Shown: positions 55,282 to 63,905 of the stretch, in pieces | How the letters are laid out: every line of letters starts with the position of its first letter | Position numbering within the stretch: the stretch's first letter is position 1 | From: Methylobacter tundripaludum | GTDB taxonomy: Bacteria > Pseudomonadota > Gammaproteobacteria > Methylococcales > Methylomonadaceae | NCBI RefSeq assembly: GCF_002934365.1 | Contig: NZ_PTIY01000012.1 | Location: 61,978-125,977, forward strand | DNA length: 64,000 nucleotides | Direction of reading: 5' to 3' | The notes under the pieces: generated by a model | What the model was told of the DNA's origin: nothing | Database searches by the model: none | What the model saw: only the letters and a program-made list of their open reading frames with translations | Translations under genes and position numbers: made by a program

Positions 55282-55851
55282 ATGGACTCAACTAAACAGC
55301 TTGCTTTTATCCGTTTAATTGTTTTAGTTTTCAGCGTCTTTTTTACCGCAGCCATTCTGGCTGAAGGACAGCAAACCATGACCTTGATCCTCAAATCACC
55401 GGACTTCGCCGATCAGGGCGAAATCCCCAAAACATTGACCTGCGACGGCAATGACAGCTCGCCTGCTTTAAGCTGGTCGGGACTTCCGCAAAACACCAAA
55501 AGTCTGGTGTTAATCGTTGACGACCCCGATGCGCCGGATCCCGCCAAGCCCAAAATGACCTGGGTACATTGGGTGCTCTATAACATTCCGCCGACTGCTG
55601 CAGAATTGCCGCGAGCCGTTGCGCCCGGCGACTTGCCCGCAGGCACCCGGCAAGGCAAAAACGACTGGAAACAGGCGGGCTATCGCGGCCCTTGTCCGCC
55701 TATCGGCCGGCATCGGTATTTTCATAAGCTTTACGCATTGGATATTGAATTGCCGGATCTGCATCAGCCCGATAAAGCCCAGGTTGAAAAAGCGATGGCG
55801 GGGCATATTGTGGGGCAGGCGGAACTGGTTGGAACTTACCGGAGGCAGTAA
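55282..55851 (+). CDS. YbhB/YbcL-type PEBP protein, exported
   Basis: Signal peptide then a phosphatidylethanolamine-binding-like fold: LTCDGNDSSPALSWSGLPQNTKSLVLIVDDPDAPDP, WVHWVLYNIPP, GPCPPIGRHRYFHKLYALD. These are the ligand-binding motifs of Raf-kinase-inhibitor-like proteins. Bacterial members are periplasmic with unknown ligand. Length (189) is normal. Confidence 0.9.
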   Translation: MDSTKQLAFIRLIVLVFSVFFTAAILAEGQQTMTLILKSPDFADQGEIPKTLTCDGNDSSPALSWSGLPQNTKSLVLIVDDPDAPDPAKPKMTWVHWVLYNIPPTAAELPRAVAPGDLPAGTRQGKNDWKQAGYRGPCPPIGRHRYFHKLYALDIELPDLHQPDKAQVEKAMAGHIVGQAELVGTYRRQ

Positions 55852-55926
55852 CTGATAAAGTCATGAGGCGCATTATGCCGATTCCGCTGATGCGTCGCTT
55901 TGATGATGAACACTGGATATCGCTAC

Positions 55927-57279
55927 TCAGTTATCCAGATTGTTTGCCTCGGTATTCGTTACCAACAGCCGGTTAACCTGTTCAATATCATCCTGACTAA
56001 GACTGCTGGCCGCTTGTTTTAACTTGATACTGTTGATCAGGTAATCATAACGGGTACGTGCAAAATCCCGTTTTGCCCGGTATAAATTTCTTTGTTCGTT
56101 CAACACCTCAATCATGGTTCGGGTGCCTACGCCAAAGCCCGCTTCAGTCGCCTCCAGGGCGCTGGTTGCCGATATTACCGCGGCTTTTAGGGCGGCTACA
56201 CGGCTGATGGCGGTCATGATACCCCGGTAAGCGTCTTTCACCTGGCGTTTTACTGCGCGCTTTTTGGCAACCAAATCCTCTTTTGCGGCTTGGTATTCAT
56301 AGCCGGCTTGGCGGGTTCTGGAATTGACGGCGCCGCCTTCGAACAACGGCACATTCAGTTGCACACCGATACTCTGGGTGTCGCCCCGAGCGCCAAAGCT
56401 GCTGGTATTGTCGGATGCGCCGTAAGAGCCGATCAAATCCAGGCGGGGCAAGTGGCCGCTACGTTGCAAGTCTATGGCTTTGCGCGACACTTCGGCTTGA
56501 TTGAATGCCGAGATGATGCTGAAGTTATTGAGTTCGGCCAGATCGCTCCATGCCGAAATATCCGGCGGATCCGGTTTGACTAAGGGCAGTTGTTCGCCCA
56601 GCGCATTGAGCGAAGCATCGTTTTCGCCGATGATTTCCCTTAATGCTTCTTTTTGATTATCCAGATTGTTGGCGGCTTCAATTTCATTAGCGTTGGCTTG
56701 GTCGAAACCGGCCTGCGCCTCGTTAACATCGGTTATTGCAATAATGCCAACATTAAATCGTTGCTGAGCCTGTTCCAGTTGCCGGGCGATAGCCTGTTTT
56801 TCCGCCGAGGCAAATTGCAGGTTGTCCTGAGCATACAGCACATTGAAATAGGCTTCGGTCGTTTTAACCATCAGGTTTTGTAATTCGGCCAGATACGTCG
56901 CTTCAGCCTGAGCGATTTGATTGTCGGACTGGCTTAATTGTATCCAGTGTTCCCAGTGGAACAACGGTTGGGTCATATTGAGATTAAAAGTGTTGTTCCA
57001 GAATTCCTGGTTGACGGCAGCGCCTTGATAAGTATTGGTTTTCAGGTTATGCAGCCACTGCCTTTGGCTGGCGCCGGCGGCCGATATGTTAGGCAGAAAC
57101 CGTGCAATGCTTTGGTCTTTTGATTCGCTGACGGCAGATTGTTTGGCTTGGGCTTGCTTTAAAACCGGCGCATTTTGCAAGGCAAGCTCATAGGTTTCTG
57201 ACAGATTTTGAGCATGCAGGGGTGAAATGTCTGTCAACAGGCTGAAAATAATGACTGAGAGTTTTACTTGTGGCTTCAT
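55927..57279 (-). CDS. TolC-family outer membrane efflux protein
   Basis: A signal peptide (start at 57279 or 57297) is followed by about 430 residues of TolC-type coiled coil: LSETYELALQNAPVLKQAQAKQ, FNLNMTQPLFHWEHW, VGIIAITDVNEAQAGFDQANANEIEAANNLDNQ and VGTRTMIEVLNEQRNLYRAKRDFARTRYDYLINS. These are the repeated hairpins of TolC/CusC. It stands alone with no adjacent pump genes. It is convergent with the PEBP gene. Confidence 0.92.
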   Translation of the reverse strand: MKPQVKLSVIIFSLLTDISPLHAQNLSETYELALQNAPVLKQAQAKQSAVSESKDQSIARFLPNISAAGASQRQWLHNLKTNTYQGAAVNQEFWNNTFNLNMTQPLFHWEHWIQLSQSDNQIAQAEATYLAELQNLMVKTTEAYFNVLYAQDNLQFASAEKQAIARQLEQAQQRFNVGIIAITDVNEAQAGFDQANANEIEAANNLDNQKEALREIIGENDASLNALGEQLPLVKPDPPDISAWSDLAELNNFSIISAFNQAEVSRKAIDLQRSGHLPRLDLIGSYGASDNTSSFGARGDTQSIGVQLNVPLFEGGAVNSRTRQAGYEYQAAKEDLVAKKRAVKRQVKDAYRGIMTAISRVAALKAAVISATSALEATEAGFGVGTRTMIEVLNEQRNLYRAKRDFARTRYDYLINSIKLKQAASSLSQDDIEQVNRLLVTNTEANNLDN

Positions 57280-57297
57280 GTGTGAAATCAAAATCAT

Positions 57298-57716
57298 TTA
57301 AATGGCGGGTTCAATAGATGTCTGACTTCCGAGCAAAACCGCGAAATAGAACAATGCCTTAAAGAATCAGTAGCGTAATGTGATAGGGCGGTAAGGATTT
57401 GTTGGTCGGGGTGCCAAATCTGATGCCGGACATAATTACAGACAACAAAATATTAATATACCGTGCGATTTTCTTTAAATACGCGGTCAATAATATCGGC
57501 CAAAACTGTTGCCTCCGCTTTTAATGTAAGCAAAGGCTTATATTTAAATAATCTATGGCTTGCATACAGCGGTTTGGGTTTGCGCTACATTAGCTACCAC
57601 TGTGAGCTCTTTCTATTTTGATGAGCTGCTTAGTCCGTCATGTAGTCCATATTGCACCGATAAATGAAGCGTGATTACAGGTCGGAACTGTTTTGTTAGG
57701 AGTAAAAAATTAAGTC
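57298..57716. other. 419-bp gap, no gene recognised
   Basis: AT-rich gap between the TolC-like gene and the small genes at 57717. No repeat, RNA or promoter was convincing; AGGAG at 57699 precedes the next candidate start. Confidence 0.4.
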
Positions 57717-58019
57717 ATGTCCCGTTTTACAGGCGTTTATATTACCATCAATATTGCTATCAATGTCATCATCACATTTCCTTGCAAAGCTGAATTTGCT
57801 AATTCTCAAATAGGTGGGACTTCGAGATATGAGTTCCAAGGTATGCGGAAGCAGCTATTCGGCTCAGTTGCCAAATACGTTCAGGGCTTAAAAATCCTAG
57901 TGGCAGCGCCATGTATTTTGGGAGAATATTCCACGAAATTTTTAACGATATACTTCAATTTATGGCGGTTGGAGGATGCCTGTATTGATGAAAACAATCA
58001 CATGACATATTGGAGCTGA
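57717..58019 (+). CDS. Doubtful small reading frame (100 aa)
   Basis: The frame has a hydrophobic start (VYITINIAINVIITFPCKAEFANS), which could be a signal peptide, then no recognisable domain. TTAGGAG lies 16 bp before the ATG. It ends five bases before the lipoprotein gene. It may be real but nothing else supports it. Confidence 0.3.
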   Translation: MSRFTGVYITINIAINVIITFPCKAEFANSQIGGTSRYEFQGMRKQLFGSVAKYVQGLKILVAAPCILGEYSTKFLTIYFNLWRLEDACIDENNHMTYWS

Positions 58020-58023
58020 TGTT

Positions 58024-58458
58024 ATGAAACACGATATGTCGATTATTCTTGCTGTCGCTATGCTGTTGGGCGCCTGTGCTGTGCCTATTGCTACGGTTCC
58101 TGATGCCAAAGAACAGGTGCGTTTATCCGCCAGAATGGTAAATCTGAGTTCGGCTGTAGATTCCTATTTTTCTGACCTGGCAGAAGCCCCCATCGATAGT
58201 GATATTGCTATTTTGCAAAACGCTACCCGCAATGATCCGCAGTTGCTGGCGCAGGAATTCAATGCTTATGTGTTGAAAGTGCAGTTTCAAAATCCATACG
58301 CAGTATTGTTATTGTGCAGTAAAGACGGTAAACGGGCGATCATGGAAGATGCCGGTTGCTCGGCTAGCTTAGATCGACAGGTAACTGACGCTGTGCCTTG
58401 TGAGTTTACTTTGCATGTTCGCCAGAACTGTCAAGTGGAGGGAGCGGGTCCGCAGTAA
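58024..58458 (+). CDS. Predicted lipoprotein, unknown function
   Basis: The 144-residue protein has a type II signal with lipobox LLGAC (Cys at about residue 18) followed by a soluble region with four further cysteines (CSKDGKRAIMEDAGC, CEF, QNC). GGAG lies upstream of the ATG. No family recognised. The two small genes and the terminator at 58639 make a short transcription unit. Confidence 0.65.
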   Translation: MKHDMSIILAVAMLLGACAVPIATVPDAKEQVRLSARMVNLSSAVDSYFSDLAEAPIDSDIAILQNATRNDPQLLAQEFNAYVLKVQFQNPYAVLLLCSKDGKRAIMEDAGCSASLDRQVTDAVPCEFTLHVRQNCQVEGAGPQ

Positions 58459-58999
58459 AACGGTTTAAAACATATACAGGCTATTAATTGATTTATAGCG
58501 TGCGGGGCAATTTCACTGTGCGCTTGTCGATTAGAGGCAAATAACAAGAGCTTTGTTATTTTTTGTACGATGGGAGTGCTGATTTCTGAGTTGTTGTAAA
58601 TGCGGCAGCATTTTGTCGTTTTTCAGGGGGGGGGCAATAAAAAACCCGCGAAGCCTTGCGACTTGCGGGTTTTTGGGGTTCTTTGCACGGCTCTGAACCA
58701 ATGTTTGGTACGAGTGCCGGAATCGAATCAATCGTAACCAATTGATAGTAAATGGCATAAAGTCACGAATCATAAAAAGGATATAAAAAAGGACATAAAT
58801 TTGATTCCTGCACCCTAAAAAATAAAAATATCCGCAACACTTGCTGGAATTTTAGACATAAAAAGCCGGTATCACTCCAGCCTTAATTTTTACGTCACAA
58901 TTCTCTAAAGTCGCAACAAATTATTCAGCTCTAAAAATTTCTATCCTCATTGCTGGCAACGTTACAAGATTAAATTAATCGACACCCAGCAACTACAAA
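58459..58999. other. 541-bp gap with bidirectional terminator, border of the AT-rich island
   Basis: A terminator lies at 58639–58674. To its right (58690–58740) is GGTACGAGTGCCGGAATCGA, which on the other strand looks like a tRNA 3' end with CCA but whose T-stem does not pair. A possible integration-site scar, not proven. Otherwise empty. Confidence 0.35.
58639..58674. terminator. Bidirectional intrinsic terminator
   Basis: AAAACCCGC…GCGGGTTTT stem (9 bp, with a short inner AAG/CTT stem) flanked by A- and T-runs. It would stop transcription both from the lipoprotein gene and from the right. Confidence 0.75.
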
Positions 59000-59197
59000 A
59001 CAAGCTAACTTGCCATGACAGTTAAATTTAGTCTGTGTTTAATGTTAGCTATTTAGTCTGGTTTAGCTACTGTGAAGGGTAGAAAGGTACTTCTAGCAGG
59101 CTTTCCTACTTGTGTGTAACTATGAGGCATTGCTCAAAAGCACACCGGATTTTTTTAGCTAATGATTTTATAATAAATTGGGAAGTAAATAGTAATT
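59000..59197 (+). repeat. Left inverted repeat of the islet
   Basis: From ACAAGCTAACTTGCC through GAAGTAAATAGTAATT. The core from AACTTGCCATGACAG to CAAAAGCACACC is the exact complement of the right copy; differences are limited to the ends. Confidence 0.85.
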
Positions 59198-59662
59198 GCT
59201 TTGCTGGGGTACCGTCACCATTAACCAAGGTTATCTATTTCACCACACCCACTAGCTAAAACAGTTTTCGCAACAAACGCGCCAGCTTCGATACATATTT
59301 AGTATTGAGAATTAGCAAACAACCCAAATATAATAATGATTCTTATTTGTATTCAAGGCGAATCAATGATTAGCCTTGCACCACGCCATAAAATAGCCGG
59401 TATCACTTGCGCATAAATCGCAAATCGTCCGGTCGGCTTAAAAATATACATCCCTGTACCTTTTTAAACACTCCCTACCGACTTGCTTAATTCACTGGCG
59501 GCCAGGGGGCAAACAAAGCCGTCCTTGGCTGTGCAATACACACGTCCTTGTGAGTATTGCCCCGACTCCCTCCGCATAGTTCCAAATTCTTCACACTTTA
59601 AAGCCCGTTGCCTTGTTGTGCGCGGACAGGCAAAAACGCGCCATTCTACATAACGTAGGGGG

Positions 59663-59713
59663 ATTATACGAAGTATAGGGTGCAAAGATCACGCACCCCA
59701 TACCTCGTATAAT
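59663..59713. repeat. Long imperfect dyad with lox-like arms
   Basis: ATTATACGAAGTATAGGGTG (59663 on) pairs with 59693–59713 in 19 of 21 positions around AAAGATCAC. The arm TATACGAAGTAT recalls recombinase half-sites of the lox type. Could be a recombination site, an operator or a hairpin; nothing decides. Confidence 0.4.
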
Positions 59714-59867
59714 TCACATTATGCAAAATGTCACTTATTTTGCTTGTCCGCGACTTTATTAGAACTCACTTCCGGCTGTGCCTACTGCTCAAACAGTGGT
59801 GCTACGCGCTGTTTTGATGGCACGTAGGGATGTGCCACCACTAAAAATATATACCATTTGGCCGAAT

Positions 59868-59921
59868 ACCTCTAACTGTTAGGTGTTTATACTTAGTTGT
59901 TGCTACAATCTGAAATAAGCG
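59868..59921 (+). repeat. Left direct repeat flanking the nuclease gene
   Basis: ACCTCTAACTGTTAGGTGTT…CTACAATCTGAAATAAGCG. The partner is at 61327–61378. Each copy starts with a small hairpin (TAACTGTTA type) and ends with CTACAAT(C/T)(T/C)GAAATAAGCG. Confidence 0.6.
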
Positions 59922-59990
59922 GCGGGAAGAACTCTTTTTGTTAACGTTAACATTACGAAACAAAACAATTAAAGACTTTATTTGTGATAT

Positions 59991-61334
59991 ATGAGCGATA
60001 AAAAGGAACAAACAATACGGCAATATGCGAAAGCTTCATCAATTCCACTAAAACAAGCTTTAGAGGACTTGAAAAGCGCTGAATTTTCTTGTAATGCTGA
60101 TGATGTGCTTGATCAAATAATGCGCAAAAAGTTATTAGCCTGTTTTCGAAAACGGGCAGGAACACCGGAAGCTAAAGCTAAAAAAGAATTAAAGCGCCAA
60201 GAAGAGGCTAAAGAAGATGCAAAAAAACAAAAGCGCAAAGAAGAAGAGGCTGAAGAAAAATACAAACGAAAATTAGCAACACCAGAAGGGAAAATATGGT
60301 TATTAATTGATTTATGCTGTGAGTTAATCCCTGATCAAATAGCTAATCAAATAGCTGATCACATAATAAAATACTACAAAAATGCAGCCGGTAAGCAAAG
60401 CTTTGTTACGGTATCGGACATTGTTTTCTCTTTCTATAGTGATTATATTAAAATAAATCCCACTATAGATATGATAAGTGCTTATGGTCTTAATATATAT
60501 TATATTTCTATAAATTCATCAGTCACGAGTGAACAGCGTAAAGCTAATGAGAATGAAGTAAATAACTACATTAAACAATATCACAAATCTATTAATAACC
60601 ACATAAAGCATAATTGCTACACAGCTGCACTTATAGAAACTATATATTTTATTTTAAATAATAAAAAATATAACTTTAAGGATTTATACCCTGTTGGTGA
60701 ATTACTGATTGGAATGGGCGCTATAGATAGTGCCTTAAGACTTTATAATATTGATGAAAGGGTTTTCAATACGCCTAACAGATTAAGTTTATTAGCAGAT
60801 AAAGCTGTTAAATCCGGTAATTTTGATGACTCAGTTAAATTAGTTAAAAAACTAATAGAACAAGAACCTTATCACCCCTCCATTTCTACGATACAAGCTG
60901 AAATTAAGCGACTTGAACAAAGACACCGATTAAAAACCACATTCTCAATTGATTTTTCAAAAGTTGATGAATTATCAGGCGTAGAGTTTGAAAACTTACT
61001 TATGGATAAGTTCTCATCATTGGGATTTAAAGTTGAATCTACGCCAAAAACGGGCGACTTTGGTGCTGATTTAATTGTTGAGAATAGCGAAGGCAGCCGG
61101 ATTATAGTGCAATGCAAGCGTTTTAAATCCAAAGTAAATCTTAAAGCAGTTCAAGAAGTTGTTGGTGCGATGGGACATTATACAGGTGACATGGGCATAG
61201 TAATTACAAATAACTCGTTTCTAAATAGTGCGGTTAAATTAGCTGAGTCTCATGACATTGAATTATGGGATGGTGACAAACTTGTCAGTTTTTTGGCAGG
61301 TGATTTATCATTTTCTGAAACAATAAACACCTAA
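59991..61334 (+). CDS. IF2-N-like / coiled-coil / Mrr-type nuclease, putative defence protein
   Basis: This 447-residue protein has an unusual order. Residues 4–50 (EQTIRQYAKASSIPLKQALEDLKSAEFSCNADDVLDQIMRKKLLACFRKR) resemble the N-terminal mini-domain of initiation factor IF2. A Lys/Glu-rich coiled coil (about 55–95) follows, then a helical, TPR-like middle. The C-terminal third is an Mrr-type PD-(D/E)xK nuclease: LSGVEFENLLMDKFSSLGF, TGDFGADLIVE and the catalytic IIVQCKRF, then IVITNNSFLNSAVKLA. Mrr-type enzymes cut modified or foreign DNA. The IF2-like module could tie it to ribosomes or only to DNA binding; this is inference. The ATG at 59991 lacks a strong ribosome binding site. Confidence 0.75.
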   Translation: MSDKKEQTIRQYAKASSIPLKQALEDLKSAEFSCNADDVLDQIMRKKLLACFRKRAGTPEAKAKKELKRQEEAKEDAKKQKRKEEEAEEKYKRKLATPEGKIWLLIDLCCELIPDQIANQIADHIIKYYKNAAGKQSFVTVSDIVFSFYSDYIKINPTIDMISAYGLNIYYISINSSVTSEQRKANENEVNNYIKQYHKSINNHIKHNCYTAALIETIYFILNNKKYNFKDLYPVGELLIGMGAIDSALRLYNIDERVFNTPNRLSLLADKAVKSGNFDDSVKLVKKLIEQEPYHPSISTIQAEIKRLEQRHRLKTTFSIDFSKVDELSGVEFENLLMDKFSSLGFKVESTPKTGDFGADLIVENSEGSRIIVQCKRFKSKVNLKAVQEVVGAMGHYTGDMGIVITNNSFLNSAVKLAESHDIELWDGDKLVSFLAGDLSFSETINT

Positions 61335-61378
61335 ACTAGGTGTTAATGTTTATTTGTAACTACAATTCGAAATAAGCG
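61327..61378 (+). repeat. Right direct repeat flanking the nuclease gene
   Basis: AACACCTAAACTAGGTGTTA…CTACAATTCGAAATAAGCG, overlapping the nuclease stop codon. AACACCTA and TAGGTGTT pair around AAC. Confidence 0.6.
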
Positions 61379-61590
61379 ATGATAGCTTTTCGAGCTGAGA
61401 AAAGAAGGGTAAGGATGAAAAATTATCATCTGTGAAGGTGAGCTATCATCAAAAATTAGAATAAAGGACAGTACCACTTACCACTTACCCCTTGTCCTTG
61501 AGGTTGTTGTGAATCGTTCTTAAATTGAGCGAAAAGCAGTAACAAAAAATCTTCTACTAAATCTTCATTTCATATCATTAGGATTTTTTT

Positions 61591-62289
61591 ATGGACACGT
61601 GCTCTCCCCCTAATCAACCTAAAAAACTGGCAAAGCACATTAACCTTGTAAGAAGAGACATGAGTGATTTGTTGTTTCATTTCACACGACAGCGAAAAAC
61701 AGGCGAAAATATTAAATCAGCCAATCTTGTACTTGATGACATCCTTAACGAAGGAAAATTGCGCGGAACAAACCAAGAAGGCATAAATGATAAAGTCGTG
61801 TGCTTTACAGAGGCACCAATTCAAGAATTTAATTCAATCTTTTCTCTAGCTTCAATTGGACAGACACCCCGATACGAACCGTATGGTGTTGCAGTACCTA
61901 AAAAATGGCTATACGAGCAAGGTGGTCGCCATGTGATTTATGATGATCCCAACGCGAAATCTAGTTTTTCAGAAGCACAGCTTTATCGTTTTGTACCATA
62001 TGACCCGCTCAATGGAAATGACAATACCTGGGAGCGAGAATGGAGAATAAAAAAAGATGAATTAATCCTTGATCCCAAACACACACTTGTAATCGTTCCA
62101 AGCTCTACAGAAGCATTTGAAATTGTATACGGGCGTGCCAATATTAGTATCGAAGAAGATTGGGAGGCTGACGGCTTTGGAGAGGGGTATCAGACAGGGT
62201 CTTCTGAATTCCATACACCTTATTGGCTTGCTGTATCGCTTGATATATTTGGGTTTAAAACAGAAAGCAATATAAAAAACCTTCAATAA
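61591..62289 (+). CDS. AbiGi/DUF2971-like protein, putative abortive-infection component
   Basis: The 232-residue protein (alternative start at 61660) has DLLFHFTRQRK near the start, VVCFTEAPIQEF, YGVAVPKKWLYEQGGRHVIYDDP and EREWRI. This order (HFT, CFTE, YGxAxxKxWL, GxxxVxY, EWR) is what I recall for AbiGi-type and related proteins that share an ADP-ribosyltransferase-like fold. AbiGi has been described as the antitoxin of an abortive infection pair. No AbiGii-like toxin is seen; its neighbour here is the Mrr-like nuclease. Ribosome binding site: AGGA about 9 bases upstream. Confidence 0.6.
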   Translation: MDTCSPPNQPKKLAKHINLVRRDMSDLLFHFTRQRKTGENIKSANLVLDDILNEGKLRGTNQEGINDKVVCFTEAPIQEFNSIFSLASIGQTPRYEPYGVAVPKKWLYEQGGRHVIYDDPNAKSSFSEAQLYRFVPYDPLNGNDNTWEREWRIKKDELILDPKHTLVIVPSSTEAFEIVYGRANISIEEDWEADGFGEGYQTGSSEFHTPYWLAVSLDIFGFKTESNIKNLQ

Positions 62290-62430
62290 TTAAAGACCTA
62301 GCATAATGCATGCTATGCAAAAAAAGCCCCGGTGTTCTTCATTTTACATCAAAGCTTTTCTACATAAGGTGGATGTATTGAATAGGGTCGGACGGCTTAA
62401 AAGACCAATTCTAGGGTACTTCTACCCTGA

Positions 62431-62627
62431 AATTACTATTTACTTAATAATTTCTTAAAAAATCATTAGCTAAAAAATTTGGTGTGCTTTTGAGCAATGC
62501 CTCATAGTTACACACAAGTAGGAAAGCCTGCTAGAAGTACCTTTCTACCCTTCACAGTAGCTAAACCAGACTAAATAGCTAACATTAAACACAGACTAAA
62601 TTTAACTGTCATGGCAAGTTAACTTGT
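62431..62627 (-). repeat. Right inverted repeat of the islet
   Basis: Reverse complement of the left copy, from AATTACTATTTACTTAATAA to GGCAAGTTAACTTGT. It ends 13 bp before the stop of the next gene on the minus strand. Confidence 0.85.
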
Positions 62628-62640
62628 GAGGGCGATTAAT

Positions 62641-63744
62641 TTAATCTTGTAGCTTTATCAGTAAATCAGATAGATATTTTTGATTTTCAACATAAAAATT
62701 ATGCAATATAAAGCCTTCGTATGGTGGCGGAAAAGGAAAGGGAGGCGCAAATCTATTTTTGTCGTGCTTATCATAAGATTTATTTTTATTTGTATCGTAC
62801 TTAGCATAATACGCGTCTCGTTTTTCTTCCTGCTTAATAATTTTATTCTCTGCCTGGGTATCTAAGAAGTCATGTACTGCCTTATTAACTATTGCTAAAT
62901 ATTCTATCTGTTCATATTCAGTTAAAATGTACCTTGATTCATCTATAATAATATCATCATTAAAGACTATTTTATTTGTCTTGTAATCTACAGACCAATT
63001 ATATTCTTTTAATAGTATTTCATTCGCTCTGTTATAGAATTTCTTTTGCATTTTTCTATTGTGGATAGAACGCATATTCACAATGGTTTTATCTTTATCT
63101 ATAAATTCATTAAGAACAAGGTTATTTACTCTGTTTATTATATTTTCTTCATAATTGCTTGCTGCTCTAGTAGAGCTGGATATTCTGTTACTTCTTTTTT
63201 CTGATATTTTATATATCTTATTTATTTCTAAACATTTATTGTTTTTAGTTAAATGTTTAAAGGTGGATTCTATGATTTCATTATGCTTGGATGTTGCTCT
63301 ACTATAAAAATCATTTTTATCAAATTCTGTTATAATTTTATTTGAATACAAGGATTCAAACATATTTTCATTTTCATCTATGTAATATTGATTGCATAAT
63401 CCAATTATTAGCTTTATTTCTTTATCAGTAAGTTCAATAAAGTTTCTTTCATTTGCACTAGCAATAAAAGCATGAACAGGTAGTTCGTTCAATAGTAAAC
63501 TAGATGTATATTCAATATAAATAGATTTATTGCCCTTGCTTCTTCCATCTTCTTTAGGTGTTGAGTTTGCATATACTTCTAAAATTATAAATTTATGCCC
63601 TTGTTTGTCATATTTAAAAAACCGCCTCCAGTCTTCAATCTGTCTATCTCTTGGGCTTCCTACTCTTTGCGGTTCGTCTAGCAATTTACACATTTTAGGA
63701 TAGTTGGATATACTATCCCCAGCCTTTATATTTGAAAGGTTCAA
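62641..63744 (-). CDS. AT-rich gene of unknown function (367 aa)
   Basis: This Lys/Asn/Ile-rich protein (NLSNIKAGDSISNYPKM…) has no domain I recognise. Its N-terminal part contains HKFIILEVYANSTPKEDGRSKGNKSIYIEYTSSLLLNELPVHAFIASANERNF; the rest is charged and helical, with a Pro/Phe-rich FAPPFPFPPPYEGF near the end. Start is a TTG at 63744 with GGGGTGA upstream, the latter inside the dyad at 63751. Base use is very unlike the chromosome, which suggests transfer from a low-GC source. It might be a replication or defence protein; nothing shows which. Confidence 0.6.
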   Translation of the reverse strand: MNLSNIKAGDSISNYPKMCKLLDEPQRVGSPRDRQIEDWRRFFKYDKQGHKFIILEVYANSTPKEDGRSKGNKSIYIEYTSSLLLNELPVHAFIASANERNFIELTDKEIKLIIGLCNQYYIDENENMFESLYSNKIITEFDKNDFYSRATSKHNEIIESTFKHLTKNNKCLEINKIYKISEKRSNRISSSTRAASNYEENIINRVNNLVLNEFIDKDKTIVNMRSIHNRKMQKKFYNRANEILLKEYNWSVDYKTNKIVFNDDIIIDESRYILTEYEQIEYLAIVNKAVHDFLDTQAENKIIKQEEKRDAYYAKYDTNKNKSYDKHDKNRFAPPFPFPPPYEGFILHNFYVENQKYLSDLLIKLQD

Positions 63745-63750
63745 AAATTT

Positions 63751-63814
63751 TCACCCCTTATAACCTTAACTATAAGATATTTTGATAATAAATAATTAAG
63801 GTTATAAAGGGTGA
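63751..63814 (-). promoter_or_regulatory. Operator-like 19-bp dyad before the AT-rich gene
   Basis: TCACCCCTTATAACCTTAA (63751–63769) and TTAAGGTTATAAAGGGTGA (63796–63814) match as inverted repeats in 18 of 19 positions with 26 bp between. The proximal arm covers the likely ribosome binding site of the gene at 63744. It could be an operator, an iteron-like or recombination site. Confidence 0.6.
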
Positions 63815-63905
63815 TATTTTACCAAGAACACTTAATTATCTGTTTTAATAGGGGTTAAAGTTTCCATTCAAGGCTTACTGCCTTCTCGTCAAAATCAACC
63901 CTATC

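Larger units (their letters stand above)
59198..59990. other. 793-bp region before the nuclease gene
   Basis: No convincing gene. A weak frame on the minus strand (59464–59685, TTG start) is cysteine-containing but has no ribosome binding site. The region holds the long dyad at 59663–59713 and the left direct repeat at 59868–59921, and probably the nuclease promoter. Confidence 0.4.
59000..62627. mobile_element. Islet bounded by ~197-bp inverted repeats carrying two defence-like genes
   Basis: Two nearly identical segments in opposite orientation delimit 3.6 kb with the nuclease gene at 59991 and the AbiGi-like gene at 61591. No transposase or recombinase gene lies between them, so the islet may be moved in trans, or the repeats may be two independent insertions of a MITE. 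Base composition inside is clearly AT-richer than in the first 58 kb. Function as a unit is inference. Confidence 0.55.

Noticed and set aside
58690..58745. tRNA 3' end on the minus strand (GATTCGATTCCGGCACTCGT then ACCA)
   Set aside because: The five bases before and after the TTCGATT loop do not pair, and no anticodon arm or acceptor partner is found; at most an integration scar.
59464..59685. Cysteine-containing small protein on the minus strand
   Set aside because: Starts at TTG with no ribosome binding site and overlaps a long dyad; composition looks like translated repeat.
59868..61378. Integron attC sites around the nuclease gene
   Set aside because: GTTAGGTG resembles a core site, but no R/L pairs of attC geometry and no integrase or cassette array are seen.
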